A model generated the notes under the pieces. It saw only the letters and a program-made list of their open reading frames with translations. It did not search any database and was not told the origin of the DNA. DNA of 26,530 nt from an uncultured Eggerthella sp. (GTDB lineage Bacteria; Actinomycetota; Coriobacteriia; Coriobacteriales; Eggerthellaceae). This document shows positions 6,733-14,835 of the stretch, piece by piece (positions within the stretch are counted from its first letter, which is position 1; the number at the start of each line of letters is the position of its first letter). Made by a program: the position numbers and the translations under genes. Location: NCBI GenBank assembly GCA_959607715.1, contig CAUHNN010000019.1:1-26530 (forward strand), read 5' to 3'.

Positions 6733-7654
6733 CTTTATCACCGCCCTTTCCAAACGGAAGGTTTTCGAAGATATGCTCCTTGACGCTCTTGTCGTCGGCG
6801 GGATCGCCGTGCTTGGTGACTTCGCCGGTTTCGAGGCTGATAGTATCCTCGGTCTCGGCGTTGTACACCAATTTGTCGCGTTTATAGCCCACGCCGAGCG
6901 CGAACATCGCCGCGAGGCCAGCAACCGTCACGCCGGTGACGACGCCGGTGATCGGCTTCATGATCTCGGAAAGCTCGGCGAACGGGTTGACGGAAGGCCC
7001 GTCGACCTGCCCATGAGCATCAACGCCGTACTTCAGGACCTGGATGACGTGAAGTCCATCCATCTGGGAATCGCCGTAGACGACGGCGTCCTCGTAGCCA
7101 TGCTCATGAAGCCATTCGACGCGCGCATTGGCGAGAGCGAGCATCTCATCGCGATCGCCGAACTGAAGAGCGCCCGGCTGACACGTGGTAACGCATGCCG
7201 GAGCCATTCCGTTCTCGACGCGATCGACGCATCCGGTGCACTTGTTGATCGTCCCTTTGTCGCCGTGGTAGCGAGGAACGTCGTACGGGCACGCAGAGCT
7301 ACAGCGGCGGCAGCCGATGCATTTCGATTCATCGGTGGTGACCAGTCCGGTGTCCTCGTCTTTATAGAGAGCGCCGACCGGACACACCGATACGCAGCCG
7401 GCGTTGGTGCAATGTTGACAAGAACGGCGGCCGAAAGCCCACTTGATGCCCTTCGATCCGCCTTCGTGCTCGGCGAAGGTCATGATCAAGCGCGTCTCGG
7501 AGTTGATGTCGGGCGGGTTCTGGTAGGAACCCGTGAACTTGCTCTCGTTCGTGCCCGTCGGCGAAGGGAGGTTGTTCCAGCATTTGCAGGCCACCTGACA
7601 CCCCTTGCACGCCGTGCACTTGGAGGAGTCGAACAAGAATGCTTTATCTGCCAT
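6725..7654 (-). CDS. fdnH: Formate dehydrogenase iron-sulfur subunit (beta)
   Basis: A 309-residue electron-transfer subunit with four [4Fe-4S] sites: C13-C16-C19-C23, C79-C82-C87-C91, C112-C115-C118-C122, and the group C139-C142-C154-C158. This matches FdnH/HybA-type subunits. A single hydrophobic segment near 235-257 (GVVTGVTVAGLAAMFALGV) would anchor it in the membrane, as in E. coli FdnH. It has no signal peptide of its own, as expected for a protein exported together with the Tat-targeted alpha subunit. It starts 14 bp after fdnG and overlaps fdnI. Confidence 0.95.
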   Translation of the reverse strand: MADKAFLFDSSKCTACKGCQVACKCWNNLPSPTGTNESKFTGSYQNPPDINSETRLIMTFAEHEGGSKGIKWAFGRRSCQHCTNAGCVSVCPVGALYKDEDTGLVTTDESKCIGCRRCSSACPYDVPRYHGDKGTINKCTGCVDRVENGMAPACVTTCQPGALQFGDRDEMLALANARVEWLHEHGYEDAVVYGDSQMDGLHVIQVLKYGVDAHGQVDGPSVNPFAELSEIMKPITGVVTGVTVAGLAAMFALGVGYKRDKLVYNAETEDTISLETGEVTKHGDPADDKSVKEHIFENLPFGKGGDKDE

Positions 7655-7668
7655 GATTCATCTCCCCC

Positions 7669-10600
7669 TTATGCTTTCTCGATGTTGACGAGGAACGCCT
7701 TGAATTCAGGCGTCTGCGAATTAGGATCGCCGACGTTCGGGGTCAAGTCGTTGACCACCTCACCCGTGCCGAAGAGATCAGACCAACCGAAATGGTGCGT
7801 CAAGCCAACGAGATGCTGGGTCGCACCATGGACGGTCAGCGGCTTGATGCGCTTGGTCACCACGGCGCTGACGACAACGGAGCCGCGGTTGTTCCACACA
7901 CGAACGTTGTCGCCGCTCTTGATCCCCTTCTCGCCCGCCAACTCTTCGCTGATCTCGATGAACTGCGAAGGCATCGCTTCGACAAGCGCAGGGCAGGCAC
8001 GCGTCTGACCGCCGGTCTGCCAATGCTCGGTGACCGAGTACGTGGTTGCGACGATCGGGCATTCGCTTGCGGAGCTGTGCTTGGTCGACTCGTTTTCGGC
8101 GAACTTCATGCACGGGCTGTTGAGCTGGCCGTTGAGGAGGTTCTCTGAGACCGGGGTCTCGAAGGGCTCGAAATGCTCGGGCAGAGGACCGTCGGCCATG
8201 CCGTAGCTCTCCAGGCGGCCGTTCTGCTCCCACAGCATGAAGAATGCCTTGTTGTTGGGGGGAACGGGTTTGTCGTTCTTCACCGCGACGAAGTCCGCCG
8301 CATCGTTGAGAACCCACTTGTCGCCGGTCCACTCGCAGAGCACCTTGTCGGGATTCCACGGCTTTCCGTTGATGTCCGCAGAAGCGCGGTTGTACAGGAT
8401 CCTTCGGTTGTTCGGCCAGGCGTATGCCCAGTTCGAGTTAAGGCCGATGCCGGAAGCATCGGAGTTGTCGCGGCGTCCGATCGGCTGCTGGGCAGGGTCA
8501 AGCGGCGCATCGTTGTTGCACCAGAAGCCGCCGTAGATCCACATGGCGCATGCCGTGGAACCATCGGCCTGCAGTGCCGAATAACCCGGCAGAAGGTCGG
8601 TCTTCTGGGACTTCGAGGACGTATTGCACTCGGTGCCCTTGACGTTGTAGCCGTTGAGAGCCCACGCCACGGGACGCGGGTCGATCTTGCCGTCGACGTA
8701 GTAATCCCACTTCGTGTTGAGAATCGGGTCGGGGTTCGCGCCGCCCTCCTCTTCGTAGAGACGCACGACTTCCTTCCACAGAAGGTCGACCATCTCGTAG
8801 TCGGGCTTGGCCTCCTCCCACGGTTCCACCGCCTGATAGCGCCACTGCAGCCAACGACCGGAGTTGGCGATGATGCCGGGCTTCTCGTAGATGAGCGCAC
8901 ACGGCAGGAAGTAGACGGACGTGTCGATCTCCTCGGGTTTCATGTCGGGAGCCTTCCAGAAGCTGGCAGACTCGGTGATGACCTGATCGGCGACGACGAG
9001 CCAATCGAGCTTAGCCATGCTGCGACGAACGAATCCTGCGTTCGGCGCGCTATGGCACGGGTTCATGCCCCAATTGAAGTAGCCCTTGATGATGCCCTGA
9101 TCCATCAACTCGAAGGTGGACATGATGGTGTAGTCGGGGCTCGCCGGGACCTTCGGCCACCAGTCGTAACCGTAGTCGTTATCCACGGTTGCCTTATCGC
9201 CGAACCATTCTTTAAGGGCGGAAACGATGAACTTCGGCTTGTTGGTGTAATAGCCGTCGGAATAGGTCTCGCCCTCGAGCCACTTACGCAGGCTCGAACG
9301 AACAGTGGTGTTGGGCCACTTGAGGTAAGCAGGCTGCTCGTTGACGAGCATGCCCATGTCCGTAGCACCCTGGACATTCGGCTCGCCGCGCAGCGCGTTC
9401 ACGCCGCCGCCGGGAATGCCGACATTGCCCAGAAGAAGCTGCAGGACCGACATAGCGCGGGTGTTCTGAGCGCCGTAGGTATGCTGGGTCTGACCGAGCG
9501 CATAGAGGATCGATCCCGCTTTGCCGGCTTTGCCGGTGGAAGCGTAGGTCGAATAAACAAGCTCGAGCGTTTCCTTGTCCATGCCGCAGATGCTGCAGAC
9601 CGTGTCCATGTCGTAGCGAGAATAATGCTTCTTGAACTGCTGGAAAACGCACTGCGGATCCTGAAGGGTCTCGTCCTTCTTGATGTGCTCGACCTCAGGA
9701 GGGGTGAACTTGGGAACCCCGGGAGCAACCGCCCAGGCATAATCGCCCTTAGACGACGTATCCCACTTAGACGTGCTTTCAACCTGGTAGTGCCACGTCT
9801 CGTTGGAATAGGAACCCGTCTTCTCGTCCCAACCGCTGAAGAAGCCCGTCTCGGGATCGAAGCTGTAATCGGGATCGAGCAGGTAACTCGCATTCGTGTA
9901 GGCGAGAACATAATCGTGCTGCCACAGATCGTTTTCGATGATGTAGTTGTAGAGACCACCGAAGAACGCGATATCCGTGCCCGAGCGGATGGGGCAATAG
10001 ATATCCGCCTGCTCGGCAGTACGGGTGTAGCGCGGATCGACGACGATCCACTTCGCGCCGTTGTCGTGGGCCTTATGGAGCCACTTCGAGCTGATCGGAT
10101 GGTTCTCAACGCTGTTGGAGCCGATGTTCATGATGACATCGGAGTTTTGGAAGTCGCACCAATGGCTCGTCATCGAGCCGCGACCGAATGATGCCGCCAG
10201 ACCGGCGACGGTAGGACCGTGTCAAACACGGGCTTGGTTATCGATTGCGACGATACCAAGCGAGCGCATAGCCTTGAGGATCAGGTACTCCTCCTCGGAG
10301 TTCTGCTGAGATCCACCGAGGCTTGCAAGTCCGGGGGCATAGTTGACGGTAAGACCGTTTTCGTCCTTCTCGATGAAGGATGCGTCGCGCGTGTCCTTGA
10401 CCTTACGCGCGATTTCCTTGATGGCGTCTTCCCAGGTGATCGGCTCCCAGTCGGTTGCACCAGGACGACGAACGAGCGGGGTGGATTGACGCTTGGGATT
10501 CTTCACGACCTCATGCGTATCGGGGTCGACGATGTTGCGAAGCTGGAACATCGTGGCGCCCTTGGGGCACAAACCGCCCTGATTGATGGGGTGATCGGGA

Positions 10601-10824
10601 TCGCCCTCCAGGTTGATGAGCTCTCCGTCACGGACGGAGCACAGCGAACCACACCCACCAGCGCAGTAGCAACAGATATTCGTATACTCTTCGGTATTGA
10701 CCAGCTTCCAGTCCGAATCGGACTCAACCGCCAACGACGGCGAAGGGCTCGTCAGCTGGTACGCCATGCTAGTGGCGAACAGGGCGCCAGTTGCCTTGAA
10801 GAAGCTGCGGCGTGTCAGTTCCAT
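7669..10824 (-). CDS. fdnG: Selenocysteine formate dehydrogenase, catalytic alpha subunit
   Basis: One 1051-residue gene read through an in-frame UGA at codon 201 (plus 10222-10224). The local protein reads NQARV-U-HGP, the conserved active-site sequence of FdnG/FdoG, where Sec coordinates molybdenum and the next residue is the conserved His. The N-terminus has a Tat signal with TRRSFFKAT (4-12), then the [4Fe-4S] ligands C51, C54, C58 and C86. The remainder matches the bis-MGD binding domains of the DMSO reductase family, with the molydopterin-dinucleotide domain at the C-terminus. It oxidises formate to CO2 on the outer face of the membrane. AGGAG lies upstream of the ATG at 10824. Ordinary gene calling splits it at the UGA; homology on both sides and the SECIS hairpin show it is intact. 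Confidence 0.96.
10183..10224 (-). promoter_or_regulatory. SECIS element of fdnG
   Basis: Directly after the UGA (10222-10224, minus strand) the mRNA forms a hairpin. CGCC (10204-10207) pairs with GGCG (10195-10198) around the loop GGUCU, the same apical loop as E. coli fdhF and fdnG. A lower stem pairs ACCG (10209-10212) with CGGU (10183-10186) across an uneven internal loop with a bulged U. Distance from the UGA fits bacterial SECIS elements read by SelB. Confidence 0.88.
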
Positions 10825-10956
10825 TACCTCACTCTCCTTTCTTTCCTCTTGTCCGGCATCACTTCCCTGCCGAAAGCGGGGATAACCGAGATCATCATAG
10901 GTTGATAAGACGATAAAAGAACCTTTGATCGGGGCATACCTTGTCGATTCACCGAG

Positions 10957-11008
10957 TAAGCGGCGTCTTTGCCGTACTTATTCTTGCTTGAGAATAAATG
11001 ACCGCTTA
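10957..11008. repeat. Nested inverted repeat upstream of selD
   Basis: The outer arms TAAGCGG (10957-10963) and CCGCTTA (11002-11008) enclose inner arms TTATTCT (10978-10984) and AGAATAA (10991-10997) with a 6-nt loop. All four arms are exact matches. It ends 32 bp before the selD -10, a usual place for an activator or repressor. Confidence 0.6.
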
Positions 11009-11067
11009 TCGCACCGCAAGGGAGGGCACAACCGAAGTGATATACTCGCAGCGCCTACCATTGGAAA

Positions 11068-11076
11068 GGGGGGGGG
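11068..11076 (+). repeat. Run of nine G in the selD ribosome-binding region
   Basis: GGAAA followed by nine G and AAG ends 8 nt before the selD ATG, exactly where the Shine-Dalgarno sequence should be. Such tracts can change length by slippage, which here would shift ribosome-binding spacing. Confidence 0.6.
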
Positions 11077-11084
11077 AAGCGAAC

Positions 11085-12158
11085 ATGAGCGAAAAGGAGC
11101 GGATCAGGCTGACCCAGCTGACCTCGAAAGGCGGTTGAGCGGCAAAATGGGGTCCGGGCGACCTACGCGACATACTTTCCTCCCTCGAATCGTTCGGCGC
11201 TGCGCCGACCGACGGACGCCTTGCGCTCGGATTCGAAACGAGCGACGATGCCGCGGTCTGGATGATCGATGACGACCTCGCCGCTGTTCTGACCGTCGAC
11301 TTCTTCACCCCTATCGTCGACGACCCCTTCGATTTCGGCCGCATCGCCGCCGCCAACGCCCTTTCCGACGTCTTCGCCATGGGGGCGCAACCCCACATCG
11401 CCCTCAATCTACTCGCCCTCGACTGCTCGCTTGGAACCGCCGTTGCAGGCGACATCCTCAAAGGCGGCGCAGAACGCGTCAGGGAAGCGGGCGGGTTCGT
11501 CTCCGGAGGCCACACGATCGACGACACTGAGCCGAAATACGGGCTCTGCGTATTCGGCACCGTGAAAAAAGAAGAGCTCGTGCGCAACGACGGAGCCCAA
11601 CCGGGCGACATCCTCTACCTCACCAAGCCGGTGGGAACGGGGATCATGAGCGCAGCCCTCAAGATCGAGAGGATCGACGAGGAGGCCATGGCTCCCGTCA
11701 TCGAGTCGATGGCAGAACTCAACAAAAACGCGTGCCTCGCCATGAAAGAAGCCCGCGTCCATGCCGCCACCGACGTCACCGGCTTCGGATTCGCGGGCCA
11801 CCTGCACGAAATGCTCAAAGCGAGCGGACATGCCGCCTGCATCGACTTCGATGCCTTGCCCTTGTTCGACGGGGCGTGGGAACTGTGCTGCGCCTACTGC
11901 CGCCCCGCGAAGACCTTCTCCATCATGGACGAGCTGGAAGGGCTCATCGAGCAGGGCGCTCTCGACGACGAAGAGTTCGATAATCGACTCGGCGTTGTGT
12001 GCGACCCTCAAACATCGGGCGGCATGCTCGTCGCCGTCTCCCCCGAACACGCCCCGCTTTTCGAATCTTCCTTCGAGCGGCGCGCGGGAAGGCCGGCGGC
12101 GCGAATCGGCTCCATCGTCGAAGGGAAGCCAGGCTCCATCCGCTTCATCGATGCTTAG
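11085..12158 (+). CDS. selD: Selenide, water dikinase SelD, itself a selenoprotein
   Basis: A 357-residue protein that makes selenophosphate from selenide and ATP. The true start is ATG 11085; codon 18 is UGA (11136-11138), and the local reading is LTSKGG-U-AAK. This aligns with GAGCGCK of E. coli SelD, so U18 replaces catalytic Cys17 and K21 is the catalytic lysine. Further signatures are DDAAVW, TVDFFTPIVDDPFDFGRIAA, NALSDVFAMG, SGGHTIDD, TDVTGFGFAGHL and CDPQTSGGML. Without recoding, a caller would start at the internal ATG 11262 and lose 59 residues including the active site. The gene is divergent from fdnG, its likely main customer. Sec-containing SelD is known in other bacteria. Confidence 0.95.
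11136..11163 (+). promoter_or_regulatory. SECIS element of selD
   Basis: After the UGA at 11136-11138, GGTC (11151-11154) pairs with GACC (11160-11163) around the loop CGGGC. The loop starts 16 nt after the UGA and contains the G residues expected for SelB recognition. The stem is shorter than in fdnG and the loop differs, so the assignment rests mainly on position and on the recoded SelD sequence. Confidence 0.6.
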
Positions 12159-12167
12159 AAACCGAAA

Positions 12168-12200
12168 AGAGGAGCAGGCCCGAAAGCGGCCGGCCCCTCT
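12168..12200. terminator. Hairpin between convergent selD and DUF3343 gene
   Basis: AGAGG (12168-12172) pairs with CCTCT (12196-12200), continued inward by GC/GC and GGCC/GGCC with two mismatches. It is preceded by AAAA and followed by TT, so it could end transcripts from both sides. It begins 10 bp after the selD stop. Confidence 0.55.
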
Positions 12201-12256
12201 TTCGCCACCCCCGCGAAATGCACCCGCCACCGCAAAACGACGGATAATCACGCGGC

Positions 12257-12520
12257 TCATCGATTTGCGCGTATCAGGACCCATCCATCGCCATCGCGGC
12301 GATAGACCCCTTCGACCCCGAAGGACAAGCCAGCACGCGCACAGGCGCGCTCGACGATGTCGATCGACCCGGAATCGTCTCGCGCGACAAAACGCAGCCC
12401 CATGCCGCAGCCTGCCCGTATGGAAGGATGCACGGGAATGAGGGATGCATCGACGGGAAACGCCGAGTCGAGGGCGAGCGCCGCATGGGTGGACGAGAAG
12501 ACCACGAGGTAAATCGCCAC
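12257..12520 (-). CDS. DUF3343 protein, putative selenium/sulfur carrier (copy A)
   Basis: An 87-residue protein of the DUF3343 family, small proteins repeatedly found beside yedE, yedF and Sec genes. The family pattern is visible: N-terminal LVVFSSTHAALALD (5-18), a LIPVHPSI segment, then AGCGMGLRF with the conserved cysteine C38. A role as carrier of selenium or sulfur between desulfurase, YedF and SelD is a guess from genomic association; its biochemistry is not established. It is the last gene of the selenium supply operon, starting 9 bp after yedF. A second, more divergent copy lies at 14307-14525. Confidence 0.85.
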   Translation of the reverse strand: MAIYLVVFSSTHAALALDSAFPVDASLIPVHPSIRAGCGMGLRFVARDDSGSIDIVERACARAGLSFGVEGVYRRDGDGWVLIRANR

Positions 12521-12529
12521 GGATCGCCC

Positions 12530-13117
12530 TTACAGGGAAATGACCTTGGATGAACGCTGCATGGCGCCTAGGATGTCGTACATATTGGAGACCTCGCCCA
12601 CTTTGAGAGAATCGGAAAGACCGTAGTAATCAAGGCACGTGCCGCAAACGAGCACTTCGGTTCCCCGCGCGATAAGCGAGCTCACGTTGTCGATGATCTG
12701 CTGCTCGCCTCCCGCGACAAGCGAGACGCCGCCGTTCATGAAGAGCACGAACGCAGGCGGTTCCTCCGCCTCGGACAGCGTATAGAGCGCCATCTTCATC
12801 AAACTGCGGCCGAGCGTCTCGTCGCCCTCCCCTACGTGGTCCTTCCCCACGAACACGGCGTAGTCGCCGTCGCCTTCGCTTCCCTCAGCCGCAGGGCAAG
12901 CGCCTTCAGGAAGAGCGGAAAAGGAAAGCGTCCACTCGCCGTCCGCCTCCTCCACCTCTACTTCGCGGCCCAATCGTGCAGCCAGATGGGATAGGTTCTT
13001 GACGGCAGCCTCATTGCTCACGAGAACCGCAAGCGGTCCCTCGTCGGCGTCAAGCGCCTCTTTCGCCATCATCAACGGCTTGGGGCACACGAGCCCCCTC
13101 GCATCGATCTCCTTCAT
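12530..13117 (-). CDS. yedF: Selenium metabolism protein YedF (TusA-like plus DsrE-like domains)
   Basis: A 195-residue two-domain protein. Residues 1-70 are SirA/TusA-like, with DARGLVCPKPLMM and the candidate persulfide cysteine C11. Residues about 85-195 are DsrE/DsrF-like, with YAVFVGKDHVGEGDETLGRSLMK and a C-terminal VLVCGTCLDYYG carrying two more cysteines. This is the family annotated as selenium metabolism protein YedF, found with selD in many Sec-using anaerobes; its exact reaction is not known. I chose ATG 13117 because AAAGGAG lies 7 nt upstream; the open frame to 13183 overlaps the desulfurase. It lies between the desulfurase and the small DUF3343 gene. Confidence 0.9.
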   Translation of the reverse strand: MKEIDARGLVCPKPLMMAKEALDADEGPLAVLVSNEAAVKNLSHLAARLGREVEVEEADGEWTLSFSALPEGACPAAEGSEGDGDYAVFVGKDHVGEGDETLGRSLMKMALYTLSEAEEPPAFVLFMNGGVSLVAGGEQQIIDNVSSLIARGTEVLVCGTCLDYYGLSDSLKVGEVSNMYDILGAMQRSSKVISL

Positions 13118-13161
13118 GAATCGTCTCCTTTCGAGAACGGGTACCAGCCCCATCGGCCGCA

Positions 13162-14310
13162 TCAGCGCAGTCGGACGAGGCATCTTTCAAGCGCAATCAA
13201 ACCGTCATCCACCTCATCGAGCGTATTCGATGACGAGAAACTGAACCGAACGGCGCCGCGATCGGCGGTGCCGAGGCTCTCGTGCATGAGAGGGGCGCAA
13301 TGAGCACCGGCGCGCGTGCATATGTCGAACTCGAACGCGAGCATGTCCGAAAGCTCCGAGGGGTCGACCCCTTCGGCATCGATGGCGACGATACCCGTTC
13401 GATCGACGCCGCCGCGACCACCGAGGGTGCGCACCCGAGGCAAGGCGGTAACGCCGTCCTCGAACCGATCGGTCAACGCGCGCACGCCTTCGGCGATACG
13501 CGCTACACCGCGCTCCTCGACGAAGGCGACTCCCGCGGCGAGACCGGCGATCCCGTGAGCGTTGAGCGTTCCCGCCTCGAGCGCTTCGGGCATGATGCGC
13601 GGATGGCGCTCGGCGTAGCTGTCGAATCCCGATCCCCCTTCGAGAAGAGGACGGATCGAGACGTGAGGCATGCAGCAGACGCCTCCCGTCCCCTGAGGGC
13701 CGAGCAGGCTTTTATGGCCAGTGAAGCACACGACGTCAACGCCAAGCTCCCTTATCGAGAAAGGCAAGGCGCCCGCCGTTTGGGCGGCGTCGAGCACGAA
13801 GAGGGCGCCCGCTTCGTGGGCGAGCCGAGCCATGAGCGCGACGTCATACACATCGCCCGTCACATTCGAGGAATGGGTCGCACAGACAAGGTCGACGTCC
13901 CCTCGGCTCAACGCCCGCCGGTAAACGTCGAAATCGATCGACGCGTCCTCGCCGACAGGCACGACCTCAACAGAGCACGATCGCTCATCGCGCGCGCGAT
14001 TCAGGGGGCGAAGGACCGAATTGTGGGACGCCGCCGTCGTGATCGCCCGACCGCCGTCGGGAAGAAGGCCCTGTATCGCTATGTTGAGGGCCGCCGTCGC
14101 GTTCGCGGCGAAAGATACGCACGATGCGTCGGGCGCATCGAAGAGGTGCGCCACGCGACTGCGAGCGTCGAAAACCGCTCGGCCCGCGGCAAGGGAAGCG
14201 GGGTGAACCCCCCGCCCGACCCCACCGAAAGAGGCCATGGCCTTCGCCACCGCTTCCACCACCTCAGGCGGTTTCGCCATCGTCGTGGCGGCATTGTCGA
14301 AATAGATCAT
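13162..14310 (-). CDS. Class V aminotransferase, cysteine desulfurase or selenocysteine lyase type
   Basis: A 382-residue PLP enzyme of the group often encoded with yedE/yedF in selenium users. Landmarks are YFDNAATTMAKPPEV (3-17), the ASHNSVLRPL segment (94-103), DAAQTAG (174-180), the PLP lysine in FTGHKSLLGPQGTGG (K200), and the catalytic cysteine in RAGAHCAPL (C338), matching the RxGxHC of SufS/CsdB. It would provide persulfide or selenide to the TusA, YedF and DUF3343 partners. Substrate preference cannot be told from sequence. Its ATG overlaps the stop of the upstream DUF3343 gene by 4 bp, so the two are translationally coupled. Confidence 0.9.
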   Translation of the reverse strand: MIYFDNAATTMAKPPEVVEAVAKAMASFGGVGRGVHPASLAAGRAVFDARSRVAHLFDAPDASCVSFAANATAALNIAIQGLLPDGGRAITTAASHNSVLRPLNRARDERSCSVEVVPVGEDASIDFDVYRRALSRGDVDLVCATHSSNVTGDVYDVALMARLAHEAGALFVLDAAQTAGALPFSIRELGVDVVCFTGHKSLLGPQGTGGVCCMPHVSIRPLLEGGSGFDSYAERHPRIMPEALEAGTLNAHGIAGLAAGVAFVEERGVARIAEGVRALTDRFEDGVTALPRVRTLGGRGGVDRTGIVAIDAEGVDPSELSDMLAFEFDICTRAGAHCAPLMHESLGTADRGAVRFSFSSSNTLDEVDDGLIALERCLVRLR

Positions 14311-14525
14311 CTCGTCACCTCATGAATGGCCTCATAGTCCAACGACTGCTCCGCTATGAACGACTCAAGGGCTCTTCTTTCCTTGTCATCTGCGCGCCAG
14401 CAAAACCCGCATCCAGCCGAAATGCTCCGGGGGATCGTCGCAAGCCTGCCGGCGATGCCGCACGCTTTGCAACGGCCCTCGAAGGCAAAGGCCTCGGCGG
14501 TGGTATGGAAGCTCACGATCAACAT
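14307..14525 (-). CDS. DUF3343 protein, putative selenium/sulfur carrier (copy B)
   Basis: A 72-residue DUF3343-type protein: LIVSFHTTAEAFAFE (2-16), RLATIPRSISAGCGFCWR with C39 and an additional C42 three residues later, plus C19 and C22 upstream. It is shorter than copy A and richer in cysteine. It overlaps the desulfurase start by 4 bp, which suggests the two products work together. A weak GGG-containing ribosome-binding site precedes the ATG at 14525, just 15 nt after a terminator-like hairpin. Function is inferred from context only. Confidence 0.8.
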   Translation of the reverse strand: MLIVSFHTTAEAFAFEGRCKACGIAGRLATIPRSISAGCGFCWRADDKERRALESFIAEQSLDYEAIHEVTR

Positions 14526-14540
14526 GGCAACACCCTACTT

Positions 14541-14573
14541 CAAAACGAAAGCGGATGCATCAAGGGCATCCGC
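14541..14573 (-). terminator. Terminator-like hairpin inside the selenium operon
   Basis: GCGGATGC (14551-14558) pairs over 8 bp with GCATCCGC (14566-14573), loop 7 nt. On the minus strand it is followed by TTTCGTTTTG. It follows the TusA-like gene and leaves only 15 nt before the next ATG, so downstream genes depend on readthrough or a promoter overlapping the hairpin. Confidence 0.75.
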
Positions 14574-14580
14574 CTGCGGA

Positions 14581-14606
14581 CCCGGGACGGGAAACCCCGC
14601 CCCGGG
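14581..14606. repeat. Very GC-rich hairpin next to the operon terminator
   Basis: CCCGGGACGGG pairs with CCCGCCCCGGG around AAAC, with a single A/C mismatch. It begins about 10 nt after the TusA-like stop and directly precedes (minus strand) the terminator at 14541-14573, giving two tandem hairpins. Confidence 0.6.
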
Positions 14607-14615
14607 GAAACACCG

Positions 14616-14822
14616 TTATTCGATCGTGATCGTGAAGACGCCGCCCTCCTCGACGACGGCCGCTTCGCGCTTCTTGCGGCGCGCGAGCCTCAAGATGTTG
14701 TCGCGCGGTGAAGCCGAGTCGACCTCCACGACGATCTTTTCGCCGGGATTCTTCTTCATGGCGTCCTGCACCATCATCAAAGGCTCAGGGCAGAACAGGC
14801 CCTTGGCATCGAGATTAACCAT
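14616..14822 (-). CDS. TusA/SirA-like sulfur or selenium carrier
   Basis: A 68-residue single-domain TusA-family protein: VNLDAKGLFCPEPLMMVQDAM with the conserved CPEP motif (C11) that carries persulfide in TusA, then a short beta-alpha-beta core ending EEGGVFTITIE. I chose ATG 14822 because the family starts within a few residues of this motif and GAAAGGAAAG lies upstream; the frame to 15026 overlaps yedE. It starts 13 bp after the yedE-type transporter gene, and YeeE/YedE plus TusA pairs are known to cooperate in thiosulfate or selenium import. Confidence 0.88.
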   Translation of the reverse strand: MVNLDAKGLFCPEPLMMVQDAMKKNPGEKIVVEVDSASPRDNILRLARRKKREAAVVEEGGVFTITIE

Positions 14823-14835
14823 GGATCTTTCCTTT

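Larger units (their letters stand above)
10825..11084. promoter_or_regulatory. Shared divergent control region of fdnG and selD
   Basis: Towards fdnG, a possible -10 TATGAT lies at plus 10894-10899 (minus strand) with only a poor -35; a small hairpin CCCTGC-CGAAA-GCGGGG lies in its leader. Towards selD, a good -10 TATACT lies at 11041-11046, without a clear -35. Between them is a nested inverted repeat (10957-11008). The lack of good -35 boxes on both sides would fit activator-dependent expression. Confidence 0.5.

Noticed and set aside
8173..10191. 672-codon open frame on the plus strand
   Set aside because: It is exactly antisense to fdnG. Such long shadow frames are common opposite GC-rich genes; it has no recognisable domain or ribosome-binding site.
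10222..10224. In-frame stop in fdnG as a pseudogene or sequencing error
   Set aside because: The codon falls at the known Sec position, is followed by a SECIS hairpin, and the full Sec machinery is encoded nearby.
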